From an uncultured Reyranella sp. (GTDB lineage Bacteria > Pseudomonadota > Alphaproteobacteria > Reyranellales > Reyranellaceae), in assembly GCF_945957355.1 (NCBI RefSeq), contig NZ_CAMFKM010000003.1, forward strand, positions 310,001 through 374,000: a DNA stretch of 64,000 nucleotides. Direction: 5' to 3'. Position 1 is the first letter of the stretch; each line of letters begins with the position of its first letter. Below the pieces are notes generated by a model. The model made no database searches. It was not told where the DNA came from and saw nothing but the letters and a program-made list of their open reading frames with translations. Position numbers and translations under genes: made by a program. This document shows, piece after piece, positions 39,662-48,046 of this stretch.

Positions 39662-39994
39662 CTACTGCTCGCGGATATTTCCCTTCGGGTCGAGCGTCAC
39701 CGCGACCTCGACGTTGTTGCGCATCGCCTTGGCGGTCCAGTTGCCGGCCGTGTCCCGTGTCAACGACTTCACGCCGTTGTAGCCTTTCGCCTCGAGCTGG
39801 GCCTTGGCCGCAGCCTCGGCGGCCGTGGCGTTCGGCGAAGTTGCCGGCAAGTTGGTGTTCGGATTGCTGGTCTGGCCCGGCATCGAGTTCATGTCACGGC
39901 CGGCCGGCGTGCTCGGCTGCATCGTCTGCGCGAACGAGGCGGTGCCGATCCCGGTCATGGCAAGCGCGGCGAGCGTCATGAGGGTCTTCTTCAT
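39662..39994 (-). CDS. Secreted PepSY-like small protein
   Basis: Signal peptide; AKAQLEAKGYNGVKSLTRDTAGNWTAKAMRNNVEVAVTLDPKGNI. Confidence 0.75.
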   Translation of the reverse strand: MKKTLMTLAALAMTGIGTASFAQTMQPSTPAGRDMNSMPGQTSNPNTNLPATSPNATAAEAAAKAQLEAKGYNGVKSLTRDTAGNWTAKAMRNNVEVAVTLDPKGNIREQ

Positions 39995-40152
39995 GGTATT
40001 CCTCCGTGGCGGGTGAATGGCGTGGGCTGTGCCGGATCAACGTCGCCCCCGTGGAAGGTGTTGCATCGGATCGCAGAAAGCGATCGTCAGGAAATGGCCC
40101 TGATCTCAACGCGCTATCCGCACACTTCTCCAGCCGCTAATGACAAGTCTCG

Positions 40153-40599
40153 ATGAGCGATTTCGTCTTGAGCCATGGTGGTCTGTTCGCCGCCGCCTTC
40201 CTCGCCGCGACGGTGTTTCCCTTCCAGTCCGAACTGGTGCTGGTCGGCCTGCTGGTTGCCGAGCCGACCCATTGGCCCACGCTGCTGCTGGTGGCCAGCG
40301 TGGGCAATACGCTGGGATCGGCAGTCAACTGGGTCCTGGGCCGTTTGATCGAGCGCTACCATGACCGGGCGTGGTTTCCGGTGAAGGCGCGCGATTATGA
40401 GCGCGTCGAGCGCTGGTATGCCCGATGGGGTGTATGGTCCCTGCTGTTCGCATGGTTGCCGTTCGGCGGGGACGCCCTCACCGTGGTGGCCGGCGCGATG
40501 CGAACGCCGCTGCTGCCGTTCCTCGTGCTGGTCGCGATCGGCAAGACGGCCCGGTATGCCGTCCTTGTCGCTGCAACGGTGGGATGGTTCGTCGGGTGA
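40153..40599 (+). CDS. YqaA/DedA-family (SNARE-associated) membrane protein
   Basis: AATVFPFQSELVLVGLLV, ASVGNTLGSAVNWVLGR, RYARWGVWSLLFAWLPFGGDALTVVAGAMR-type motif. Confidence 0.88.
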   Translation: MSDFVLSHGGLFAAAFLAATVFPFQSELVLVGLLVAEPTHWPTLLLVASVGNTLGSAVNWVLGRLIERYHDRAWFPVKARDYERVERWYARWGVWSLLFAWLPFGGDALTVVAGAMRTPLLPFLVLVAIGKTARYAVLVAATVGWFVG

Positions 40600-40660
40600 A
40601 AACTGCGTGGCACCGAATTTGCTTCCTCTCGCAGTGCTCGACACGGACAGGGAGGCAGCC

Positions 40661-41659
40661 ATGCAGTCATCATCGTTCCGCCGACGTACCGGATTGGCGG
40701 CGCTTGCGCTGACGCTGCTGTCCGCCATGCCGGCGCTGGCCCAGGACAAGGTCCGCTTCCAGACCGACTGGATCCCGTCAGGCGAGCACGCGATGTACTA
40801 TGGCGCGTGGAGCAAGGGCATCTACGCCAAGCACGGCATCGACATCACCATCACGCGCGGATACGGCTCCGGCGACACGGTCACCAAGGTGGCATCGGGC
40901 GCAGCCGATTTCGGCGTCGCCGACATCGCGGCCGTCATGACGGCAAGGGCCCGCACCAACGTGCCGGTCAAGACCATCGCCGTGCTCTACAATGAATCGC
41001 CGCATTCGCTGTTCGTGCTGAAGAGTTCGGGCATCACGACCTTCAAGGGCCTCGAGGGGAAGAAGATCGGCATTACCCCGGGCAACAGCCATCGCTTCTA
41101 TTTCCCCGAAGTCGCCAAGAAGGCGGGGACCGATCCCAACAAGCTGATCTGGACGAACATGGACGGGGCGGCGATGGCGGCGCAGCTCATCGCCAAGAAC
41201 ATCGATGCCGCGCCGTTCTATTCGATCCATTACTATTACATCAACAAGGCCGCGGTGAAGGCGGGCGAGGAGATCCTGCCGCTGCCGTTCGTCGAGGTCG
41301 GCTTCAAGATCTACGCCGCCTCGCTCATCACCACCGACAAGATGATCCAGGACAAGCCGGACCTGGTGAGGCGTTTCCTGGCCGCGACCAAGGAAGCCTT
41401 CGAATGGGCCGCGGCCAATCCCGAGGAAGCCTGCAAGCTGCATGTCGCGCGCTTTCCCGAGGTCGAGCTCGACGACTGCATGGGCAGCGTGAAGGCGGTG
41501 ATGAAGTTCGTCTTCAACGACCACAGCAAGGAATTCGGCTGGGGCAAGGAAAGCCCGGAGCGGCTCAAGTTCTCGTGGGAGACGATCGCCACGGCGAACG
41601 AGCTGAAGCCCGGGTTCGACTACAAGACCGCGATCGACACGAGCAAGGTCACCAAGTAG
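40661..41659 (+). CDS. ABC transporter substrate-binding protein (NMT1/ThiY-like)
   Basis: VRFQTDWIPSGEHAMYYGAWSKGIYAKHGIDITITRGYGSG. Confidence 0.92.
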   Translation: MQSSSFRRRTGLAALALTLLSAMPALAQDKVRFQTDWIPSGEHAMYYGAWSKGIYAKHGIDITITRGYGSGDTVTKVASGAADFGVADIAAVMTARARTNVPVKTIAVLYNESPHSLFVLKSSGITTFKGLEGKKIGITPGNSHRFYFPEVAKKAGTDPNKLIWTNMDGAAMAAQLIAKNIDAAPFYSIHYYYINKAAVKAGEEILPLPFVEVGFKIYAASLITTDKMIQDKPDLVRRFLAATKEAFEWAAANPEEACKLHVARFPEVELDDCMGSVKAVMKFVFNDHSKEFGWGKESPERLKFSWETIATANELKPGFDYKTAIDTSKVTK

Positions 41660-41669
41660 GGGGCGGGAA

Positions 41670-42452
41670 GTGATCTCGCTCAATCGGGTCACGCGCATCT
41701 TCAACAGTCGTGACGGAGACCAGGTCACGGCGCTCCAGGACGTGTCGCTGGAGATCGGCCGCAACGAGTTCATCACTCTCGTGGGGCCCTCGGGCTGCGG
41801 CAAGTCCACCCTGTTGCGCATCGTGGCCGGCCTGATCCTGCCGACGGCGGGCCGGGCCTTCATCGGAGGGCAGGAGATCACCGAGCCGAGGGCGGAAACC
41901 GGGATCGTGTTCCAGGCGCCGACACTGCTGCCCTGGGCCAGCGTGCTCGACAACGTGCTGTTCCCGCTGCGCATGATGCACCGCATCGATTCCACCAGCA
42001 CCGACAAGGCGATGGCGCTACTCAAGCTGGTCGGCCTCCAGGGCTTCGAAGGCAAGTCGCCGCGCGAGCTGTCGGGCGGGATGCAGCAGCGGGTCGCCAT
42101 CTGCCGGGCGCTGGTGCACGATCCGGACATCCTGCTGATGGACGAGCCGTTCGGGGCGCTCGACGCGCTGACGCGCGAAGAGATGACCATGGAGCTGCTG
42201 CGCATCTGGAGCGAGCGGCCCAAGACCGTGCTGTTCGTGACGCACTCGATCACGGAGGCCGTTGTGCTGGCCGATCGCGTGGTCGTGATGTCGCCGCGGC
42301 CCGGCCGGATCGCCGAGATCATCGATATCGGCCTGCCGCGCCCGCGCAGCTTCGAGACGGAGGCCTCGCCGGAATTCCACGAGGCCAGCCAGCGCATCCG
42401 CCAACTCATCTTCGGAACACGCCATGTCGGTCCAGGCCGCGCCGCCGCTTGA
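41670..42452 (+). CDS. ABC transporter ATP-binding protein (TauB/SsuB-like)
   Basis: GPSGCGKSTLLRIVAGL, LSGGMQQRVAICRALVHDPDILLMDEPFGALDALTRE. Confidence 0.94.
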   Translation: MISLNRVTRIFNSRDGDQVTALQDVSLEIGRNEFITLVGPSGCGKSTLLRIVAGLILPTAGRAFIGGQEITEPRAETGIVFQAPTLLPWASVLDNVLFPLRMMHRIDSTSTDKAMALLKLVGLQGFEGKSPRELSGGMQQRVAICRALVHDPDILLMDEPFGALDALTREEMTMELLRIWSERPKTVLFVTHSITEAVVLADRVVVMSPRPGRIAEIIDIGLPRPRSFETEASPEFHEASQRIRQLIFGTRHVGPGRAAA

Positions 42453-43254
42453 AGAGCGGCCGAAGCCGCCCCGACGACGAAGGAGGAGCGCCGCCCTCTA
42501 TGAGATGGTGGTGCCGCTGCTGGCCACGATCGGGCTGTTCGTGGCATGGGAGGGCGCTTGCCGCCTCTTCCAGATTCCTGGCTATCTCGTGCCGTCGCCG
42601 GTCGATATCTGGAACGAAACGATGGCCATCGGCCCCACCGTGGCCGGCCATACGATGGCGACCTTCAAGACCGTCATGCTGGGGTTCGTGGTCTCGATCC
42701 TCATCAGCCTGCCGCTGGCGGTAGTCCTCACCGCTTCGCCCGCCATCGCGGCGGCCGTCTATCCCTTCCTGGTCTGGACCCAGTCGATCCCCAAGGTAGC
42801 GCTCGCTCCGATCCTCGTGGTGTTGCTCGGAACCAACGAATTGCCGCGCATCGTCATCACCGTGCTGGTGGCGTTCTTCCCGCTGGTCATCTCGATCGCG
42901 ACCGGGCTCCTCTCGGTACCTCCGGAGCTGATCGAACTGAGCCGTGCCTGCCGCGCCTCGAAGCTCAGCGAGTTGCTGCGGATCAGGCTACCCTATGCGA
43001 TTCCCTTCATCTTCGCAGGCCTCAAGGTCGCGATCTCGCTCGCCGTTGTCGGCGCCGTCGTCGCCGAGTTCGTCAACGCCGATGCCGGATTGGGTTTCCT
43101 GATCCAGACCTCGACGGCGTTCTTCAAGGTGCCCGTGGCATTCGGGGCACTTATCATCCTGTCGGTGATGGGTGTCGTTCTGTTCCAGATCGTGGTGGTC
43201 GCCGAACGGGTGTTCTTCCCATGGTCGAGCAGCAATGCGACTCCGGGTGCCTGA
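42424..43254 (+). CDS. ABC transporter permease (SsuC/TauC-like)
   Basis: BPD_transp_1-type permease, ELSRACRASKLSELLRIRLPYAIPFIFAGLKVAIS. Confidence 0.92.
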   Translation: MSVQAAPPLEERPKPPRRRRRSAALYEMVVPLLATIGLFVAWEGACRLFQIPGYLVPSPVDIWNETMAIGPTVAGHTMATFKTVMLGFVVSILISLPLAVVLTASPAIAAAVYPFLVWTQSIPKVALAPILVVLLGTNELPRIVITVLVAFFPLVISIATGLLSVPPELIELSRACRASKLSELLRIRLPYAIPFIFAGLKVAISLAVVGAVVAEFVNADAGLGFLIQTSTAFFKVPVAFGALIILSVMGVVLFQIVVVAERVFFPWSSSNATPGA

Positions 43255-43280
43255 CCGACTGCGCAAGGGGAGTGTGTGAT

Positions 43281-44816
43281 ATGGCGAAAGCCTCCAAAGC
43301 CTCGATGACCGTGATCCGCGGCGGCCGCGTGGTGGACATCAAGGGGCATGCGGCCCCCAAGGCCGACATCCTGGTGAACGGCGATACCATCATGGAGATC
43401 GGGACGAAGGTCTCGGCGCCGGAGTCGGCCACCGTGATCGACGCCAGGGGCAAGCTGCTGCATCCCGGCCTGATCAACGGCCACACGCACAGCCACGGCA
43501 ACCTCGCCAAGGGCATGGTCGACCGCGTGACTCTCGAGCTGCTGCTGACGGCTGGCCCCTACATGAGCGGCGCTCGCACGCTCGAGGACAAGTACCTGTC
43601 GAGCCTGATCGGGGCTGCTGAGATGGTGATGAAAGGCTGCACCGCAGCCTATGACCTGGCGGCCGAGTTCCCCATGCCGACGGCTGAGGGCCTCGCTGCG
43701 ATCGGGCAGGCTTATGCCGATGTCGGCATGCGGGCCATGCTGGCGCCGATGGTCGCCGACACCAGCTTCTTCGAGGCGATCCCGGGCCTGATGGAGCAGC
43801 TGCCGCGGTCACTGCAGAAGGAGGTCGAGGCCTATAGGTTCTCGCCCTACAAGGCGAGCGTGAAGCAGATGAAGAAGGCGCTGCACGGCTGGAAGCTCGA
43901 CCGCCTGGGCGTTCATCTGGCGGTCGCGCCGACCATCCCGCATCACTGCAGCCGGGAGTTCCTGCTGGCCTGCCTGAAGCTCGCCAAGGACTACGATACC
44001 GGTCTTCATACCCATGTCTCCGAATCGAAAGTGCAGGTGATCGCCGGCTACCGGCTCTACGGGACTTCGCTCACCGCCTACATGGACTCGCTGGGCCTCG
44101 TCGGACCGAAGTTCACCGTGGCGCACGGTGTGTGGCTCGACGGGGACGACATGAAGCTGCTCGGCGACAAGGGGGCTTCGGTCTCGCATAATCCCGGCTC
44201 GAACATGGTGCTGGGCAACGGCATCGCCGACATGCGGGGCATGCTGGATGCCAAGGTCAATGTCGGCATCGGGACGGATGGCGCGAGCTGTTCGGACAAT
44301 CAGAACATGTACGAGAACATGCGGCTGGCTTCGATGGTCTCCAAGGTGCAGGGGCCGGATAACCGCGAGTGGATCACGACCGAGGAAGTGCTGCATGCGG
44401 CGACGGCGGGCAGCGCGCGGGCGCTGGGGCTCGGCGACAGGATCGGCAAACTGGAGGCTAGCTACAAGGCCGACATCGTGTTCCTCGACCTCGGGCACAT
44501 CAACTGGATCCCGTTCAATGATCCGACCAACCAGATCGTCCATACCGAGGACGGTTCCGCCGTGCATTCGGTGATGGTCGGCGGTCGCATGATCCTCGAG
44601 GACCGCAAGCTGCTGAACGTCGACATGGCCCAGCTTGCCCGCCTGGCCGAGAAGGCGCGGGAGCGGCTGGAGCGGGGCCGCAAGCCCGCCAAGGCGCTCT
44701 ACGACAAGCTCGAGAAGGTGGTGAACACGTTCTGTCCGGGGCTCGCCAAGCAGCCGCTACATATCGACCGGTTCGGCGGCGGGCACCATCACGGCCACCA
44801 CCCGCATCACCACTAG
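43281..44816 (+). CDS. Amidohydrolase family protein with His-rich C-terminal tail
   Basis: LLHPGLINGHTHSHGNLAKG, GLHTHVSESKVQ, GIGTDGASCSDNQNMYENMR; tail GGGHHHGHHPHHH. Confidence 0.9.
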   Translation: MAKASKASMTVIRGGRVVDIKGHAAPKADILVNGDTIMEIGTKVSAPESATVIDARGKLLHPGLINGHTHSHGNLAKGMVDRVTLELLLTAGPYMSGARTLEDKYLSSLIGAAEMVMKGCTAAYDLAAEFPMPTAEGLAAIGQAYADVGMRAMLAPMVADTSFFEAIPGLMEQLPRSLQKEVEAYRFSPYKASVKQMKKALHGWKLDRLGVHLAVAPTIPHHCSREFLLACLKLAKDYDTGLHTHVSESKVQVIAGYRLYGTSLTAYMDSLGLVGPKFTVAHGVWLDGDDMKLLGDKGASVSHNPGSNMVLGNGIADMRGMLDAKVNVGIGTDGASCSDNQNMYENMRLASMVSKVQGPDNREWITTEEVLHAATAGSARALGLGDRIGKLEASYKADIVFLDLGHINWIPFNDPTNQIVHTEDGSAVHSVMVGGRMILEDRKLLNVDMAQLARLAEKARERLERGRKPAKALYDKLEKVVNTFCPGLAKQPLHIDRFGGGHHHGHHPHHH

Positions 44817-45160
44817 TAGCCGAGGCGCCAGCCTCTCTGCAGGTAGCCGTAGCGAACCAGACGCACGGCCATGACGCCGTTCAATGCAATGCCGCCGACG
44901 ACGGTTATGAGCATCAGCAGCATGCCTTCCAGCGAGGCGCTGAATAGGTAGACGATGACGGTGAGACCGAAGATTATCCCGCCGGCAATGGCGATCATGG
45001 CGAGAAGGTCAATGAAAGCCAGGAAGTAGAGTCGCTTCGAAAGCACGAAAAGCGGGCCGCCGAAGGCCGCCCAAGTATATGACCAGCGATCGATGACCAC
45101 GAGATCGTCGGTCTCGGCCTTGTCGAAGCGATAGGTTGGAAACAGTGCGTCTAGGATCAC
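44813..45160 (-). CDS. Small membrane protein, DUF2628-like
   Basis: Two to three TM segments; GTG start; stop codon overlaps the convergent amidohydrolase stop. Confidence 0.6.
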   Translation of the reverse strand: MILDALFPTYRFDKAETDDLVVIDRWSYTWAAFGGPLFVLSKRLYFLAFIDLLAMIAIAGGIIFGLTVIVYLFSASLEGMLLMLITVVGGIALNGVMAVRLVRYGYLQRGWRLGY

Positions 45161-45250
45161 TGGATTTCGGCAGCTTTCGGGGACTGGGGGGAGACGGAAT
45201 TTACCGTCGAACCTATCATGGCCTATGCAATTGAGCCAGCGACGGCACGC

Positions 45251-45817
45251 CTATGCGGCTGTAACGCCGATCAAGCTGTCGTGTAACCAGAACATGGCGA
45301 CGTAGGCTACGGTCCCCAGTCCGACGACCAGCAGATCGTTGATCGACCACCCCACCGGCGGAGCGCCCGTATCGCCCCGGCGCTTCAGGGCAATGCGATC
45401 GTAGACGGCCCAGGCAAGCAGACCGCCGAACACCAACATTGAGCCCAGGTCGCCGTTCACCAGGAGATGGGACAGGGCCCAGGCCTTCACTCCCACCAAC
45501 ATGGGATGCCGCAGCAGCGATTTGATCCGGCTCGGCGGCGCATACGCCGCCGTAAGGGCTACGAATGCAAACCACAGCAGAACCAGCGCAATTGGATGGA
45601 AAAGCGAGGGCGGGTTCCACACCTGGACGTAGCCCGCGCTGCGATAACTGCCGAAGCCGATGAAGATCAGGAGCAACCCGGCCGCGGACAGCAGGGAATA
45701 GATGCCCTTGTAAGCCGCGTCGCCCAAACGCCCGATAACCGCTGCCCGTGTTGACCGCAGGGTGGTGAAGAAATGAACGCCAAGAAACAGGGCCAGACCC
45801 AGGATCAACAGTGACAT
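45251..45817 (-). CDS. nnrU: NnrU family membrane protein
   Basis: Multi-TM protein with RHPMLVGVKAWALSHLLVNGDLGSMLVFGGLLAWAVYDRIALKRR. Confidence 0.85.
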   Translation of the reverse strand: MSLLILGLALFLGVHFFTTLRSTRAAVIGRLGDAAYKGIYSLLSAAGLLLIFIGFGSYRSAGYVQVWNPPSLFHPIALVLLWFAFVALTAAYAPPSRIKSLLRHPMLVGVKAWALSHLLVNGDLGSMLVFGGLLAWAVYDRIALKRRGDTGAPPVGWSINDLLVVGLGTVAYVAMFWLHDSLIGVTAA

Positions 45818-45836
45818 GCAGTCTCTATAGCACACA

Positions 45837-45863
45837 TATTATTGCGCATTAGGCGCAATAATA
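45837..45863. promoter_or_regulatory. 11-bp perfect inverted repeat upstream of nnrU (candidate operator)
   Basis: TATTATTGCGC-ATTAG-GCGCAATAATA, just upstream of TATAGA-GACTGC-ATG. Confidence 0.55.
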
Positions 45864-45877
45864 CGCGCATTGTTTGC

Positions 45878-45895
45878 GTGCAGGCTCGCCTGCAC
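45878..45895 (-). terminator. Hairpin downstream of 45903..46202
   Basis: GTGCAGGC-TC-GCCTGCAC, 8-bp stem. Confidence 0.4.
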
Positions 45896-45902
45896 ACCCG
45901 GG

Positions 45903-46202
45903 CTATCGTGAAGTCTGCGTGACACTCCCGGTCGTGTCGACGGAGACGGCGACCTCGACGTTGTTCTTGGTGGCGAGGGCCTCCCAGGAACCGTCCTCCT
46001 TGCGCTTGAGAGCCTTGATGTTGGTATAGCCGCTCGCCTCGATCTGCGTCCGAGCCGATGTAGCGGTCTGGGGGGCACTTCCGGGCATGCCGGCTGGCGG
46101 GGCAGCCGGCGTCGTTGACGTGCCGGTGGCCGGAGGCATCTGGGCATTTGCGCTCGACGCGGCGACGATCAGGGCCGCGGCCGTCGAAAGGACGGTTTTC
46201 AT
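45903..46202 (-). CDS. Secreted PepSY-like small protein
   Basis: Signal peptide; ARTQIEASGYTNIKALKRKEDGSWEALATKNNVEVAVSVDTTGSV; GAGGAG upstream of ATG. Confidence 0.75.
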   Translation of the reverse strand: MKTVLSTAAALIVAASSANAQMPPATGTSTTPAAPPAGMPGSAPQTATSARTQIEASGYTNIKALKRKEDGSWEALATKNNVEVAVSVDTTGSVTQTSR

Positions 46203-46377
46203 CGTAACACTCCTCGGACAAAGACTGTCCGGTCTAATGCGGAAATCCTCCAGGCGTTGCGAGGTTCTGCCCCGAATTCATCCCGGTACGATCATCATTC
46301 GGCCCCACATGGGGGCAACCGTACACTGGCCTGTCGCGTTCCATTTCCACGGTCGCAAGGCCGTTGAAGGGGTTCTC

Positions 46378-46947
46378 GTGAAGATTCTGCCCGTGCTTGT
46401 TTCCTCGGGACTTATGCTGACGGTTTTTCCGGTTCTGGCGCAGCAGCTCGCGCTTGCGCCGGGCCGGTCAGACTGCGCCGGCGCTGAGCCCGATCCGGTG
46501 GAGATCAGCTGGAATGCGCCTTGCCAACAGGGCGATTGGCTCTTCGAACCGGGCGTCGGTTGCCGCATGTGGGACTGGCACCCCGACAAGCACGACAAGG
46601 TGACGTGGAGCGGGGCGTGCCGCTCCTCGCTCAAGGAGGGCAACGGAGTGTCCCAGTGGACCGAACATGGCCTGCCGATCGATCGCTTCGAGGGCAGCTA
46701 CCGCAACGGGCGCCGCGAAGGTGCTGGCCGTTATGTCTGGAACGCAACCGATCGCTTCGAGGGCACCTACGCCAACGATTTGCCGAACGGATTCGGGACG
46801 GTAACGCTGGCGGGTACTACGCTTTCAGGCGAATGGCGCAATGGATGCCTGAAGACGGGCGACAAGGTCGTGGCGATCGGTGTTCCGCGGGCCAGTTGCG
46901 AGCATGAACCGGAATACACGGCCGAGACGGCGACCTTGCCTAATTAG
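46378..46947 (+). CDS. Secreted MORN-repeat protein
   Basis: FEGSYRNGRREGAGRYVWNATDRFEGTYANDLPNGFGTVTLAGTTLSGEWRNG; GTG start with signal-like N-terminus. Confidence 0.75.
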   Translation: MKILPVLVSSGLMLTVFPVLAQQLALAPGRSDCAGAEPDPVEISWNAPCQQGDWLFEPGVGCRMWDWHPDKHDKVTWSGACRSSLKEGNGVSQWTEHGLPIDRFEGSYRNGRREGAGRYVWNATDRFEGTYANDLPNGFGTVTLAGTTLSGEWRNGCLKTGDKVVAIGVPRASCEHEPEYTAETATLPN

Positions 46948-47477
46948 GCGATGTTGAAATAGTGCAGCGCCATGCCGATCAAGCCCGAGGCCACGATCGG
47001 ATAGGCGGGATTGATCTTGGTCCGCCACAGCAGCAGGAAGACTGCCAGCGCAATCACGCCGAAGAAGATCTCGGTGATCGCACCGCGTCCCATGATGATC
47101 GCACCGGCCAGCACGAGCCCGACCGCTACCGAACCGAGACCCGTCTGAATCGACGGGCGCCAGCGCCAGGTCGCAAGGTGGCTCCACAGGCGGCCGACGA
47201 AGAAGGTCAGCAGACCCGTCGGCAGGAAGAAGGCGACGAGGGCCACCAGCGCGCCGGGTATGTGCCCCACGACGGTGCCGATCGACGCCACCATCATCAT
47301 GTTCGGGCCGGGGGCGAGCTGGCCCAGGCTGTAGAAATGCAGCAGCTCCGGAAAGGTCAGCCAGTGATAGGTGTCGACCGTGAGCTCCTTCATTTCCGGG
47401 AAGGCGGCCATGCCGCCACCCACGGTCAGGAGCGACAGGTAGGCGAAGACGCCGGCGAGGTCCCAGAGCTGCTTCAC
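46944..47477 (-). CDS. chrA: Chromate transporter, second half-gene
   Basis: LSLLTVGGGMAAFPEM, SLGQLAPGPNMMMVASIG; GTG start overlapping upstream stop. Confidence 0.9.
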   Translation of the reverse strand: MKQLWDLAGVFAYLSLLTVGGGMAAFPEMKELTVDTYHWLTFPELLHFYSLGQLAPGPNMMMVASIGTVVGHIPGALVALVAFFLPTGLLTFFVGRLWSHLATWRWRPSIQTGLGSVAVGLVLAGAIIMGRGAITEIFFGVIALAVFLLLWRTKINPAYPIVASGLIGMALHYFNIA

Positions 47478-48046
47478 CGGACATCCTTGTCGTGCGGCCG
47501 GTGCCACCAGATGGCGATGATCCCGGCCACGATCAGCGCATACGGCACCGGCACCTTGAAGAAGGCCACAGCGACGGCCGTGGCCGCCACGAACACGTAG
47601 TCGGCTGCGGTCTTGAGCGTCTTGGCGCCGAGCTGGACAAGGACGACGACGACGAGGCCTACGGCGCCGGCCGCAATCCCGTGCAGGAAGGCCTTCGACC
47701 AGGGACCGTCTCCACCCGCACCATAGAGGAAACCTGCGGCGATCATGAGACTGGCGCCGGGGAGGCACATGCCCAGGGTGGCGACCAGGGCGCCCATGCC
47801 ACCCCTCAGGCGGTCGCCCACCAGGATCGACATGTTGGTTGCGTTGAGGCCGGGCAGGGTCTGGCTGATCGAGAGCAGCTCGACGAAGCTCAGATCGTCG
47901 AGCCAGCGCTGGCGCACGACGAGGCCGGTTCGCAGATAGGCGACCACGCCACCGCCCAGGCTCGTCGCGCCCATGACCAGGAAGACCCAGAAGAGCTTTC
48001 CGAGTGATGGCGGTGGCGGCGGCGATGGGGTTTCTGCGACGCTCAT
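47474..48046 (-). CDS. chrA: Chromate transporter, first half-gene
   Basis: VMGATSLGGGVVAYLRTGLVVRQRWLDDLSFVELLSISQTLPGLNATNMSILVGDRLRG. Confidence 0.9.
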   Translation of the reverse strand: MSVAETPSPPPPPSLGKLFWVFLVMGATSLGGGVVAYLRTGLVVRQRWLDDLSFVELLSISQTLPGLNATNMSILVGDRLRGGMGALVATLGMCLPGASLMIAAGFLYGAGGDGPWSKAFLHGIAAGAVGLVVVVLVQLGAKTLKTAADYVFVAATAVAVAFFKVPVPYALIVAGIIAIWWHRPHDKDVR

